Source: Spirillospora albida
Lineage (GTDB): Bacteria > Actinomycetota > Actinomycetes > Streptosporangiales > Streptosporangiaceae
DNA: 64,000 nt
NCBI RefSeq assembly: GCF_000718255.1
Contig: NZ_JOFJ01000011.1
Span: 96,238 to 160,237 of the forward strand
Direction of reading: 5' to 3'
Below the pieces are notes generated by a model. The model did no database searches, had not been told where the DNA came from, and saw only the letters and a list, made by a program, of their open reading frames with translations. This document shows, piece by piece, positions 19,405 through 27,552 of this stretch (position 1 is its first letter; each line of letters starts with the position of its first letter). The translations under genes and the position numbers were made by a program.

Positions 19405-20145
19405 ATGGCGTACCGGCGGCTCTCCCTCCTCGCGGTGCCTCCGAGGCGTGCCGTGCTGGGCGCCGTGCTGGGCACGGCGCTGGCGGCCGCGGGCTGCGGC
19501 GGCGGCGCGTCCGGCTCCGGCGGCGCGAACGGCCCGGCGACCACCGGCCGCGCCGCGCTCGCCGGCTCCCCCTACACCGCCGCCCAGCTGGAGCAGGCGC
19601 TGCTCACCGAGGCGCCCGGCCACCGGCGGGCGGGCGAGCCCGACGCCGGCGAGTACCGCGCGCTGAAGTCCGTCCAGAACGCCGACCTCCTCCGCCGCCA
19701 GACCCGCCTCGACAAGCCCCGCTGCGCCGGGGCGGCCACCCCCGCCACCGAGGTCGGCGGCGACGTCCCCACCGCCCTCGCCACCTTCACCGGGGAGGGA
19801 GGGACGATCGCCACCGAGACGCTCATGGGCCTCGCCGGCGCCGCCGCGGAGCGCCAGCTGAGCGTCCGCGTCCCCGCGTCCTGCCGGACGTTCCGCACCC
19901 GCATCGGCGGCACCTGGTCCGCGCACCGCGTCGTCGAGTCGCCGCGCGGCGACCTCGGGGAGGGCTCCCGGACGGTCGGCGTCACGACCGTGACCGGCGG
20001 CGCCCGCACCCACACCTGGTACGTCGTCGTGAAGGGCGGCCGGTACCTGGTCACCCTCAGCCTGTACGGCCCGAAGGCGACGAAGGCGGAGGCCGAGCGC
20101 CTCGCCGCCCAGGCGCTCGCCCAGGCCGCCCGGATCCTCCCGTAA
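19405..20145 (+). CDS. Predicted lipoprotein of unknown function
   Basis: 246 residues. A basic N-terminus (MAYRR, PPRR) and a hydrophobic stretch end in LAAAGC, making Cys31 the probable lipidated residue, followed by a Gly/Ser linker. The mature part is a mixed alpha/beta domain (~50-246) with two cysteines (CAG near 101, SCRTF near 156) that could form a disulfide. No catalytic motif is recognised; the fold may be related to extracytoplasmic sensor domains of actinobacterial lipoproteins. An in-frame ATG at 19378 adds nine residues; 19405 is chosen because AAGG lies 8 bases upstream and the signal peptide then has usual length. Confidence 0.75.
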   Translation: MAYRRLSLLAVPPRRAVLGAVLGTALAAAGCGGGASGSGGANGPATTGRAALAGSPYTAAQLEQALLTEAPGHRRAGEPDAGEYRALKSVQNADLLRRQTRLDKPRCAGAATPATEVGGDVPTALATFTGEGGTIATETLMGLAGAAAERQLSVRVPASCRTFRTRIGGTWSAHRVVESPRGDLGEGSRTVGVTTVTGGARTHTWYVVVKGGRYLVTLSLYGPKATKAEAERLAAQALAQAARILP

Positions 20146-20227
20146 GCCGGGAAAGGCCCAACCGGTACCCCAACCACTAGTCTTGGCCGTCAAGGCGCCG
20201 ACCGTCGCGATCGCGAGGGAGCACAGC

Positions 20228-20431
20228 TTGATCGGTAAGGAAGGGCGGGTCACGGGACGGATCGGGCCCGGACTGGTCGGGGAGGTCATGATCCCGATCC
20301 GGGGCGGGGTGGAGGCGTTCTACGCGCATCCCGCCGACCCCCGCGACGAGATCGGCGTCGGGACCATCGTCGTCGTGGTCGAGTACCACCCGCCGCGCAC
20401 GGTGTACGTGGCGTCCGCTTTCGGCCCCTGA
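20228..20431 (+). CDS. Solitary NfeD-type OB-fold protein
   Basis: 67 residues, all of it a small beta-barrel like the C-terminal domain of NfeD (GKEGRVTGRIGPGLVGEV, then VVVVEYHPPRTVYVASAF). There is no membrane segment, unlike classical NfeD. NfeD proteins pair with flotillin/stomatin proteins, and a flotillin gene follows 94 bases downstream, which supports the call. The TTG at 20228 lies about 7 bases after GAGGGA; an upstream TTG at 20183 would add 15 residues without a ribosome-binding site. Confidence 0.72.
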   Translation: MIGKEGRVTGRIGPGLVGEVMIPIRGGVEAFYAHPADPRDEIGVGTIVVVVEYHPPRTVYVASAFGP

Positions 20432-20525
20432 GCGACGCAACCGTTCGCGTCCGGCCTGCGTCTACTGGGAAACGCGTACGGAACCCCCCGGGGGATCTGG
20501 CGCCCGAACGGAAAGGAGGGGCCGG

Positions 20526-21857
20526 ATGCCCATGGCCGTCATGGTGGCCGTAGCCGCCGTCGCCGCCGTCATCCTGTTGATCGTGCTGTTCAAGATGGTG
20601 TGGCGGGTCGCCGAGCCGAACGAAGCACTGATCATCTCCGGTCTGGGTGCCAGGTCCAAGCCGATCGACGGGGTGGACAGCCTCGGCTTCAAGATCGTGA
20701 CCGGCAAGGGCACGTCCGTCCTGCCGGGGTTCCAGGTCGCCCGCCGCCTGCGGCTCGACAGCCGCGCCGCCAACCTCGAGGTCAGCTGCGTCACCCAGCA
20801 GGGGATCCCGGTCAAGGTGCGCGGCGTCGTCATCTACAAGGTCGGGGACGACTTCGTCTCCATCGCCAACGCCGCCCGCCGCTTCCTCGAGCAGCAGGGC
20901 TCCATGGACGGCGCGATCCACGAGCTGTTCACCGGCCACCTGCGCTCCATCATCGGCAACCTCACCGTCGAGGACCTCATCCTCAACCGCGAGCGCCTCA
21001 CCGGTGAGACCCGCAGCTCCGCCGCCGAGGAGATGAACAAGCTCGGCCTGGTCGTCGACTCCCTCCAGATCCAGGAGATCGACGACGAGACCGGCTACAT
21101 CACCAACCTCGGCCGCCCGCACGCCGCGAAGGTCGCCGCCGCCGCCCGCATCGCGGAGGCCGAGCGGAACCAGGAGGCCACCGAGCGCGAGCAGGAGACC
21201 GAGCGGCAGAACGCGGCCGTCATCCGGGACACGGAGATGAAGAAGGCCGAATACGAGGGCCAGGTCCAGCAGGCGGCGCAGCAGGCCCGCCAGGAGGTCA
21301 TCCTCAAGGAGACCCGCAACGCCGAGCTGGAGGCCGAGCGCACCGAGAAGCGCCTGGAGAGCGAGATCCGCAAGCCCGCCGACGCCCGCGCGTACGAGCG
21401 GGTGAAGCTGGCCGAGGCGCAGCGGGACGAGCAGATCGCGCAGGCGCAGGCCGCGGCGACCGAGATCCAGTTGCGGGCCGAGCGCCAAGCCGAGGCCACC
21501 CGGCTGCTCGGTCAGGCGGACGCCGACGCGATCCGGCAGAAGGGCCTCGCCGAGGCCGAGGCGATCAAGGCCCGCGCCGTCGCCCTCGCGGAGAACACCG
21601 ACGCGGTCATCGCGCAGCAGCTCGCCGAGCAGTGGCCGCAGATCGTCGAGGCCGGCGCGAAGGTGTTCGGCAACGTCGACAACATGGTCGTCCTCAACGG
21701 CGCCGAGGGCGTCGAGGACATGCTCGCCAAGGCCCTCACGCTGGGCGGTACCGGCCTGGGCGTCGCACGCCAGCTGCTCGCCGGGATGACCAACGGCAAC
21801 GGATCGGCTCCCGCGCCCCTCCCGACCGCCCCCGTGGAGAGCGCGAAGGACAGCTGA
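20526..21857 (+). CDS. Flotillin-like SPFH-domain protein
   Basis: 443 residues. A single N-terminal membrane helix (about 3-24) is followed by an SPFH/band 7 domain (~25-190) and a long Glu/Ala/Arg coiled coil (~190-380) with repeated Glu-Ala motifs, then a C-terminal oligomerisation region and a disordered tail. Bacterial flotillins (FloT/YuaG) form membrane microdomains and affect fluidity and complex assembly. GGAAAGGAGG precedes the ATG. Together with the NfeD-domain gene immediately upstream it recreates the NfeD-flotillin pair seen in Bacillus (yuaF-yuaG). A strong hairpin follows. Confidence 0.93.
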   Translation: MPMAVMVAVAAVAAVILLIVLFKMVWRVAEPNEALIISGLGARSKPIDGVDSLGFKIVTGKGTSVLPGFQVARRLRLDSRAANLEVSCVTQQGIPVKVRGVVIYKVGDDFVSIANAARRFLEQQGSMDGAIHELFTGHLRSIIGNLTVEDLILNRERLTGETRSSAAEEMNKLGLVVDSLQIQEIDDETGYITNLGRPHAAKVAAAARIAEAERNQEATEREQETERQNAAVIRDTEMKKAEYEGQVQQAAQQARQEVILKETRNAELEAERTEKRLESEIRKPADARAYERVKLAEAQRDEQIAQAQAAATEIQLRAERQAEATRLLGQADADAIRQKGLAEAEAIKARAVALAENTDAVIAQQLAEQWPQIVEAGAKVFGNVDNMVVLNGAEGVEDMLAKALTLGGTGLGVARQLLAGMTNGNGSAPAPLPTAPVESAKDS

Positions 21858-21878
21858 CCCGCGGACGCGCGGGCACCG

Positions 21879-21911
21879 GACGGCCCGGCCGGGCACCCCG
21901 GCCGGGCCGTC
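21879..21911 (+). terminator. Strong hairpin terminator after flotillin gene
   Basis: A perfect 15-bp GC-rich stem (21879-21893 with 21897-21911) with loop CAC, 22 bases after the stop codon. No T tract follows, as is common in high-GC actinomycetes. Confidence 0.75.
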
Positions 21912-21956
21912 GGCGTTCCGCCGGGTATTCGGGCCCTAACAGTCACCGGGGGCCGA

Positions 21957-21962
21957 TAAGTT
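21957..21962 (+). promoter_or_regulatory. Candidate -10 box of the NrtR-like gene (leaderless)
   Basis: TAAGTT seven bases before the ATG at 21970, with no Shine-Dalgarno sequence in between. Confidence 0.5.
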
Positions 21963-21969
21963 CGGGACC

Positions 21970-22653
21970 ATGTCCGTCCCGCGGCTCGCCGTCACCGTCG
22001 ACCTCGTCGTCCTCACCGTGCGGGCGCAGCGGCTCTGCGCGCTGATGTGGCGGCGCGACCGCGCCCCCTACGACGGGGCCTGGTCGCTGCCCGGCGGGTT
22101 CATCCAGCTCGACGAGGACCTCGACGACGCCGCGTCCCGGCTGATGGCCGAGCGCGCCGGGCTCGCGGACGTCCGGATCCATCTGGAGCAGCTCGCCACC
22201 TACGGCTATCCCGACCGCGACCCCCGCCAGCGCGTCGTCAGCGTCACCTACCTCGGCCTCGCGCCGGACCTGCCCGCCTCCAGCCGGGCCCAGGTCCTGT
22301 GGACGGCCGTCGACGACCTCATCGGGCGCGACCGCGCCGCGTTCGACCACCGCCGGATCCTCTGCGACGGCGTCGAGCGGGCGCGCGCCAAGCTGGAGTA
22401 CACCTCGCTCGCCGCCGCGTTCTGCCCGCCCGAGTTCACCGTCGCCGAACTCCGCCGCGTCTACGAGATCGTGTGGGGGACGCCCCTCGACCCGCGCAAC
22501 TTCCACCGCAAGGTCACCGGCGCCGACCGCTTCCTCATCCCGACGGACCGCACCACCACCCGCGACGGCGGCCGTCCCGCCCGGCTCTACACGCGCGGCG
22601 ACGCCGAGCAGCTCCGCCCGCCGATGCTTCGCCCCGCGGCCGCCCGCGGCTGA
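21970..22653 (+). CDS. NrtR-like Nudix-domain transcriptional regulator
   Basis: 227 residues: an N-terminal Nudix domain (~1-140) and a C-terminal winged helix (~145-210, with FTVAELRRVYEIVWG and NFHRKV, the NrtR recognition helix pattern). The Nudix box starts at Gly43 and keeps Glu49, but the catalytic RExxEE core reads RLMAER (residues 57-62), so hydrolysis is probably lost and the domain acts as a ligand sensor, as in NrtR, which binds ADP-ribose and controls NAD metabolism genes. The neighbouring genes are not NAD genes, so the regulon is unknown. The transcript appears leaderless. Confidence 0.85.
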   Translation: MSVPRLAVTVDLVVLTVRAQRLCALMWRRDRAPYDGAWSLPGGFIQLDEDLDDAASRLMAERAGLADVRIHLEQLATYGYPDRDPRQRVVSVTYLGLAPDLPASSRAQVLWTAVDDLIGRDRAAFDHRRILCDGVERARAKLEYTSLAAAFCPPEFTVAELRRVYEIVWGTPLDPRNFHRKVTGADRFLIPTDRTTTRDGGRPARLYTRGDAEQLRPPMLRPAAARG

Positions 22654-22696
22654 CCGGCGGTCCCCGCCCGCGCCCTACCGGCGGCCCCGCGCCCCT

Positions 22697-22702
22697 TAGG
22701 CT
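22697..22702 (+). promoter_or_regulatory. Candidate -10 box of the aminotransferase gene (leaderless)
   Basis: TAGGCT six bases before the ATG at 22709 and no ribosome-binding site. Confidence 0.5.
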
Positions 22703-22708
22703 GGGCGC

Positions 22709-23788
22709 ATGCCCAGAGAAGCCACACCCCGCTTCCGCTCCGTCCTCGACCGGTTCGCGGCCTACAAGCCCGGCAAGGTCGTGGTGTCGCCCGAGGGCCG
22801 CAGCTACAAGCTGTCGTCGAACGAGTCGCCGCACGGCCCCCTCCCGTCCGTGCTGGACGCCATCGGCGAGGCCGCCCGGACCATCAACCGCTACCCCGAC
22901 AACACGGCCGCCGCGGTGACCGACGCCATCGCCGCGCACCACGGTGTGCCCGCCGACCACATCGCGCTCGGCTGCGGCTCGGTCGGCGTCTCCCAGATGC
23001 TCCTGGAGGCCGTCGCCGAGCCCGGCGCCGAGGTGATCTACGCCTGGCGCTCGTTCGAGGCCTACCCCGTCCTGGTGGCCCTCTCCGGCGCCACCGCCGT
23101 GCAGGTCCCGCTCCGCGACGAGACCCACGACCTCGACGCCATCGCGGGCGCCATCACCGACCGGACGCGCCTCATCTTCGTCTGCAACCCGAACAATCCG
23201 ACCGGCACGGTCGTCCGCCGCGCGGAGCTGGAGGCGTTCCTCGACCGCGTCCCCGCCGACTGCCTGGTGGTGCTGGACGAGGCGTACCGCGAGTACGTCC
23301 GCGACGACGAGGTGCCGGACGGCCTGGAGCTCTACGGCGACCGCCCGAACCTGGCGATCCTGCGCACCTTCTCCAAGGCGTACGGCCTGGCGGGCCTCCG
23401 ACTGGGCTTCCTGGTGGCGCACCCGGTCATCGCGGCGGCGCTCCGCAAGGTCTTCCTGCCGTTCAGCGTGAACTCCGTCGCCCAGGCCGCCGGCATCGCG
23501 TCGCTGGCCGCCGCCGACGAACTCCTCGCCCGCGTGGAGGGCACGGTCAAGGAGCGCGACCGCGTCGCGGGCACCCTCCGCGCCGCCGGCTGGACGATCC
23601 CTCACACCGAGGCCAACTTCGTCTGGCTCCGCCTCGGTGAGCACACCCTGGACTTCTCCGCCGCCTGCGACGCCCAGGGCGTGAGCGTCCGCCCCTTCCC
23701 GGGCGAAGGCGCCCGCGTCTCGATCGGCGGCCCGGAGGAGAACGACGCCTTCCTGGCAGTGGCGACGACCTACCCCCACCGCACCTGA
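22709..23788 (+). CDS. hisC: Histidinol-phosphate / aromatic aminotransferase (class I/II, PLP)
   Basis: 359 residues, fold type I PLP enzyme. Visible motifs: substrate loop SSNESPHGP and RYPDN, the cofactor-binding CNPNNPTGT, VLDEAYREY, and SKAYGLAGLRLGF containing the Schiff-base lysine near residue 223. This pattern is shared by HisC, which makes L-histidinol phosphate, and by the actinobacterial aromatic aminotransferase Pat. The gene is not in a his operon, so it may be the second (Pat-type) copy. Leaderless transcript likely. It is followed by a 17-bp hairpin. Confidence 0.85.
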   Translation: MPREATPRFRSVLDRFAAYKPGKVVVSPEGRSYKLSSNESPHGPLPSVLDAIGEAARTINRYPDNTAAAVTDAIAAHHGVPADHIALGCGSVGVSQMLLEAVAEPGAEVIYAWRSFEAYPVLVALSGATAVQVPLRDETHDLDAIAGAITDRTRLIFVCNPNNPTGTVVRRAELEAFLDRVPADCLVVLDEAYREYVRDDEVPDGLELYGDRPNLAILRTFSKAYGLAGLRLGFLVAHPVIAAALRKVFLPFSVNSVAQAAGIASLAAADELLARVEGTVKERDRVAGTLRAAGWTIPHTEANFVWLRLGEHTLDFSAACDAQGVSVRPFPGEGARVSIGGPEENDAFLAVATTYPHRT

Positions 23789-23795
23789 CGCTTCG

Positions 23796-23832
23796 CGGCC
23801 CCGGTGTGCCGCCCGGCGGCACACCGGGGCCG
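23796..23832. terminator. Bidirectional hairpin terminator
   Basis: A perfect 17-bp stem (23796-23812 with 23816-23832) and a three-base loop, between the convergent aminotransferase and regulator genes. Confidence 0.8.
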
Positions 23833-23914
23833 GGATCGAGCACGGCCACCCGGGACGGGTGCCCCGCCGGCGACGCTCAGGCTCCTGGGCGGTGCGCCGT
23901 CCCCCGGCGTCCGG

Positions 23915-25246
23915 TCAGGCGGTGCCCGCCTTAGGGCCCAGCTTCTCGACGATGAGGCGGTAGAGCTGGCGGGGGCGGCCCGGCTGCGGGGTGCGGTTCG
24001 GCGGGAGGGGCCAGGCCAGGCCCTCCTCCACGAGGGTGCGGAGCAGGCGGCGGGCGGTGCGGGGGGTGACGCCCAGCATCTTGCCGGCGTTCTCCGCGTC
24101 CACGATGAGGGGCTGGTCCTGGTCGCCGAGCTTGTCGGCGAGGCGGGCGAGGATCTCCAGGCCCTTCGGCTTCGCCTGCGGCTGGGTGCGCGGCGGTGTG
24201 CGCGGCGCGGGGACGAGGGCGCGGCCGTCGCGGTCCAGGGCGAACCCCTGGGCGCGCTGGGAGCTCTGGGAGCGCGCGAGGGCGGCGCGTGCGTGGTTCT
24301 CCGCCTCGTGGGCCGTGCGACCCATGCCGATGCCGACCTCGATGGCGAGGCCGAGTTCCTCGCGGACGCGTTCGACGAACGGGGGCGTCCGGAAACCCTC
24401 GGTGGAGGCGGTGACGGAACCACGGGTCGCGATGACGAGATAGCTGTGGTCGTCCAGCGGCCACACGGACGCGTTCATGCGGTGCGCCTCCTGGAGGAGG
24501 ACGCGGTGCAGCGCCAGCTTCAGCTCGTCGCGCCAGTAGCGGGGGGTGACGCGGCGCGGCGTCTCGCGGAGCGTCGGGACGTCCACGAGGACGACCACGA
24601 GCTGCGACTCCTCCAGCCGGTGGTGCGCGCCGAGCAGCGCGGCGGTCTGGAGGGAGCTGCGGATCGCGGCGCCCGTTGGCCGGACCCGGATCGTCGGGAC
24701 GCCCGCCATCTCCATGCGCTCGGCGGTAGCGTGCACGCACGTCATCGCGACCGTGGTCGCGCCGCGGCGCCAGAGGCGCTCGTGGAACGCGGCGAGCGTG
24801 CCGGGACCGGCGGCCTCCTCGCGCAGGTGGACCTGCTCGGTGCCGAGGCTGATCTCGGCGTAGGCCTCCTCGACCTCGGCGCGGCCCAGCACGTCGATGC
24901 TGACCCGTGACGGGTCGAAGCGCTCGTCGAGGGACGCCCGCAGGAGGGCGCCCTGGAGGGCGGCGCCGTTCAGCGGGACGTACGTCGCCGGCATGGTGAG
25001 CACTCCCGCCTTGCGGGCGAAGTCGTACGGGACGGGGCTGGCGAACAGGCACACGTCCACCCCGGAGCCGAGGCGCACGACCTTGTCGGCCGCCTCCTGT
25101 TCGTCCCTGTACGCGGCGGCCACCAGCCGGCTCGGTACCGGGGTGGGGCCGTGGCCCATCAGCATGACCCGTTCGACGAGGTCATGGGGGCCCACGACGC
25201 CGATCGTGAGGTCGGGTGCCACCGACCCCGTTCGTGCCGCCGTCAT
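23915..25246 (-). CDS. Transcriptional regulator with sensor, degenerate GGDEF-like and winged-helix domains
   Basis: 443 residues, cytoplasmic. N-terminal ~150 residues look like a Rossmann-type receptor domain (VVGPHDLVERVMLMG; VDVCLFASPVPYDFA). Residues ~215-345 have the shape of a GGDEF/nucleotide-cyclase domain: a strand with VVVLVDV, a central DDHSYLVIAT where GGDEF would be, and EVGIGMGRTAHEAENHARAAL, the usual end. Catalytic GGDEF residues are missing. The C-terminus (~375-443) is a winged helix (NAGKMLGVTPRTARRLLRTLVEEGL). I infer a ligand-responsive regulator in which the cyclase-like domain binds rather than makes a nucleotide. The ATG at 25246 begins the first domain; the Shine-Dalgarno sequence is weak. 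Confidence 0.75.
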   Translation of the reverse strand: MTAARTGSVAPDLTIGVVGPHDLVERVMLMGHGPTPVPSRLVAAAYRDEQEAADKVVRLGSGVDVCLFASPVPYDFARKAGVLTMPATYVPLNGAALQGALLRASLDERFDPSRVSIDVLGRAEVEEAYAEISLGTEQVHLREEAAGPGTLAAFHERLWRRGATTVAMTCVHATAERMEMAGVPTIRVRPTGAAIRSSLQTAALLGAHHRLEESQLVVVLVDVPTLRETPRRVTPRYWRDELKLALHRVLLQEAHRMNASVWPLDDHSYLVIATRGSVTASTEGFRTPPFVERVREELGLAIEVGIGMGRTAHEAENHARAALARSQSSQRAQGFALDRDGRALVPAPRTPPRTQPQAKPKGLEILARLADKLGDQDQPLIVDAENAGKMLGVTPRTARRLLRTLVEEGLAWPLPPNRTPQPGRPRQLYRLIVEKLGPKAGTA

Positions 25247-25960
25247 CGATGATCGCTCGCTTCCGGTCCAGCCTCTCGGGGGCGCGGCCCCGGCCGCGCT
25301 TGCGCGCGGGCCCCGCCCAACGGTTGATTCATGGCGTGTCGCCCCTGCCTTCTGACCCAGCACCGCAGTTTCCCCGGCGATTCGTTCCTCAGTGGGCAGA
25401 TCGGTCCAGGACGGCGATGTGTGACGCCCGGACGCGAAATCGAATCAAGGGTGCGGCGAAAAACTAACCTACGCGACCCCCCGGTCAGTCATTTGTCACC
25501 ATTCGGCCAGTCATGATCCTGCATCTTGGGTCGTCCGAAGTGGAAACACAAGACCCGAAAACACCCGAGCGGCCGGGCCGTGGCGCTGATGCTCGCCTCG
25601 GGGACGGTCTCCGCCGGTTTGGGTCGCGGACCCGAGGGACGATGTCGTTCCGACGGCACGACAGTGCTAAGACACGTGATTCGGCGGTCGCTCGCGGCGT
25701 GTCGCGTACCGTTGAGACTTCCGCGCTATGGGAACGTTCCCGTCAGCTCCAGAGCCACCCTGTTTGTGCAGTTGAGACGCACTTTATGTGACTTTGCTCG
25801 GGCGCAAGCGGGGGTCGATGTGTAGCCGTTCGACCGCATATGGTTACCCGTCCAGAGCGGCGTGTTACAGCATTCGTCAGGGGCCTCGTCGAAGTTGGTC
25901 AGGATCGGCCACTTGCGGCCGATCCCCGCGAATCCGGTGGACGATGCGGGCGCGAACGCG
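25247..25960. other. Long intergenic region downstream of murA, no gene recognised
   Basis: About 710 bases with visibly lower GC and without the GC-rich third-position pattern of coding DNA. Short open frames exist (for example 25526-25825 on the plus strand) but show no codon bias or ribosome-binding site. No tRNA or rRNA is present; in some actinobacteria the rRNA operon lies downstream of murA. It should hold the promoter of the regulator gene; several A/T-rich spots (near 25460 and 25710-25800) could be promoter elements, but none matches well. Confidence 0.6.
25902..25925 (-). terminator. Second hairpin downstream of murA
   Basis: A perfect 9-bp stem (GGATCGGCC with GGCCGATCC) and a six-base loop, 40 bases beyond the main murA terminator. 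It could be a back-up terminator. Confidence 0.45.
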
Positions 25961-25963
25961 AAA

Positions 25964-25998
25964 CGCCCGGCCCTTCGGTGAACCGAGGGAACCGGGCG
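25964..25998 (-). terminator. murA terminator
   Basis: Inverted repeat CGCCCGG / CCGGGCG with further pairing inside (CCTTCGGT / ACCGAGG), 20 bases after the murA stop. On the minus strand it is followed by TTT. Confidence 0.75.
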
Positions 25999-26017
25999 CC
26001 GAGAAATGACCGCCGGG

Positions 26018-27310
26018 TCAGCCGACCTCGCGGGTGATGTCCGCACCGAGCTGCGACAGCCGCTCCGCCGTGTGGGCGTGCCCCCGGTCCAGGTAGTACG
26101 CCGAGGTGATCGTCGTCTCGCCCTCGGCGGCCAGCCCGGCGAGGACGAGCGCGCTGCCGCACCGCAGGTCGTGCGCCTCGACCTCGGCACCGCGCAGCGC
26201 GCGCGGCCCGTTCACCTTCGCCCGGTTGCCGTCCACCTCGATGTCGGCGCCCATCTTGCGGAGCTCGTCGGCCAGCTTGAACCGGCCGTCGAAGATGCGC
26301 TCGTAGATGTAGGACGGCCCCTCGGCCAGGCACGACAGCGCCATGATCGGCGACTGCAGGTCGGTGGCGAAACCCGGGTACTCGTCGGTGATCACGTTGA
26401 TCGGGCGGAGCGTCCGCTCCCGGCGGACCTGCAGGACCGCGCCCTGCTGGTGGAACTCCACGCCCATCTGCTCCAGCTTGTCGCCCGCGACGCCGAGGTG
26501 CTCCAGGCTCGCGCCGACCAGGCTCAGCTCGCCACCGGTGATCGCGGTGGCCATCACGAACACGCCGGCGTCGATCCGGTCGGGCATCACGGTGTGCTCG
26601 ACGGCGGCCAGCCGGTCCACTCCCTCGACCGTGATGAAGCCGGTGCCGCCACCGCTGATCTTCGCGCCCATGGCGCGCAGGATCGCGATGTTGTCCAGCA
26701 CCTCCGGCTCCAGCGCCGCGTTCTTGATGAGCGTGGTGCCGTGCGCCAGCGCCGCCGCCATGATGAGGTTCTCGGTGCCGGTGTGCGAGGGGGTGTCGCA
26801 GTACAGCGTGCCGCCGCGCAGGTCGCCCGCCTTGATGTGGATGATGCCGTCGCCGTTGTCGGCGACGTGCTCCGTCACCGTGGCGCCCATCCGCTTGAAC
26901 CCGTTGTAGTGGAAGTCCAGGTTGCGGCTGCCCAGGTTGCAGCCGCCGACGCCCTCGATCACGGCCTCGCCGAGCCGGTGCAGCAACGCCGGGACGAACA
27001 GGAACGAACCACGGAACCGGGACGCGATGTCGGCGGGCAGGACCGGGCTGGACAGCGTCCGCGCGTCGATGACGAGGGTGCGCTCGGCCTCGTGCAGCTC
27101 GGCCTTCGCGCCGATGGCCCGGGCGAGCTCCACCGCGCGCCGCACGTCCTCGATGATGGGGACGTTCCGCAGCACCGTGCGGCCCTCGGCCGCCATGAGC
27201 GAGGCGCCGATCATCGGAAGCACCGCGTTCTTCGCACCCTGGATGAACACGGTTCCGTGCAGCCGCCGACCGCCGCGCACGCGGTACCGGACATCGTGGC
27301 CCAAGCTCAT
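26018..27310 (-). CDS. murA: UDP-N-acetylglucosamine 1-carboxyvinyltransferase (MurA family)
   Basis: 430 residues, EPSP-synthase fold. It transfers enolpyruvate from PEP to UDP-GlcNAc, the first committed step of peptidoglycan synthesis in the cytoplasm. Seen: GAKNA with Lys27, the active-site loop GGCNLGSRNLDFH with Cys124 and Arg129, and TDEYPGFATDLQSP with the catalytic Asp. The loop keeps the fosfomycin-target cysteine, unlike mycobacterial MurA which has Asp, but differs from the usual ARPVDLH. This divergence suggests it may be the second MurA paralogue (MurA2-like). AAGGAG precedes the ATG. It has its own terminator and is divergent from the SUFU gene. Confidence 0.9.
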   Translation of the reverse strand: MSLGHDVRYRVRGGRRLHGTVFIQGAKNAVLPMIGASLMAAEGRTVLRNVPIIEDVRRAVELARAIGAKAELHEAERTLVIDARTLSSPVLPADIASRFRGSFLFVPALLHRLGEAVIEGVGGCNLGSRNLDFHYNGFKRMGATVTEHVADNGDGIIHIKAGDLRGGTLYCDTPSHTGTENLIMAAALAHGTTLIKNAALEPEVLDNIAILRAMGAKISGGGTGFITVEGVDRLAAVEHTVMPDRIDAGVFVMATAITGGELSLVGASLEHLGVAGDKLEQMGVEFHQQGAVLQVRRERTLRPINVITDEYPGFATDLQSPIMALSCLAEGPSYIYERIFDGRFKLADELRKMGADIEVDGNRAKVNGPRALRGAEVEAHDLRCGSALVLAGLAAEGETTITSAYYLDRGHAHTAERLSQLGADITREVG

Positions 27311-27539
27311 GCCGCCAACTCCTTCTGGGATAAGTGCCTACCGGATCAAGTGGCGGGGCCACGAGGACGAACGGTGTGCCGTCACGCCGACGCGACCCCA
27401 GTAAACCACCGAGCCGGGGTGAGGTGTCCGGCCCGCGCCTCCGTGGCGTCGTCTGATCGTTTTGATCCCCCGTGACCCGCAAAAGTTCGCCTTCACCACG
27501 GAAAATCGAAGGTCGGCCATCCTTCGGGCGAACCGCCAC

Positions 27540-27545
27540 TAGGGT
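27540..27545 (+). promoter_or_regulatory. Candidate -10 box of the SUFU-domain gene (leaderless)
   Basis: TAGGGT seven bases before the ATG at 27553. The same bases could be read as a poor Shine-Dalgarno sequence, but the spacing fits a -10 box better. Confidence 0.45.
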
Positions 27546-27552
27546 GACCATC

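Noticed and set aside
21970..22653. Active Nudix hydrolase
   Set aside because: The catalytic RExxEE core is changed to RLMAER and a winged helix follows, so a regulator is more likely.
25526..25825. 99-codon plus-strand ORF in the gap downstream of murA
   Set aside because: No codon bias, no ribosome-binding site and a competing overlapping frame; treated as non-coding.
25247..26017. Possible rRNA operon downstream of murA, as in mycobacteria
   Set aside because: The gap is too short for 16S and contains none of the conserved rRNA segments.
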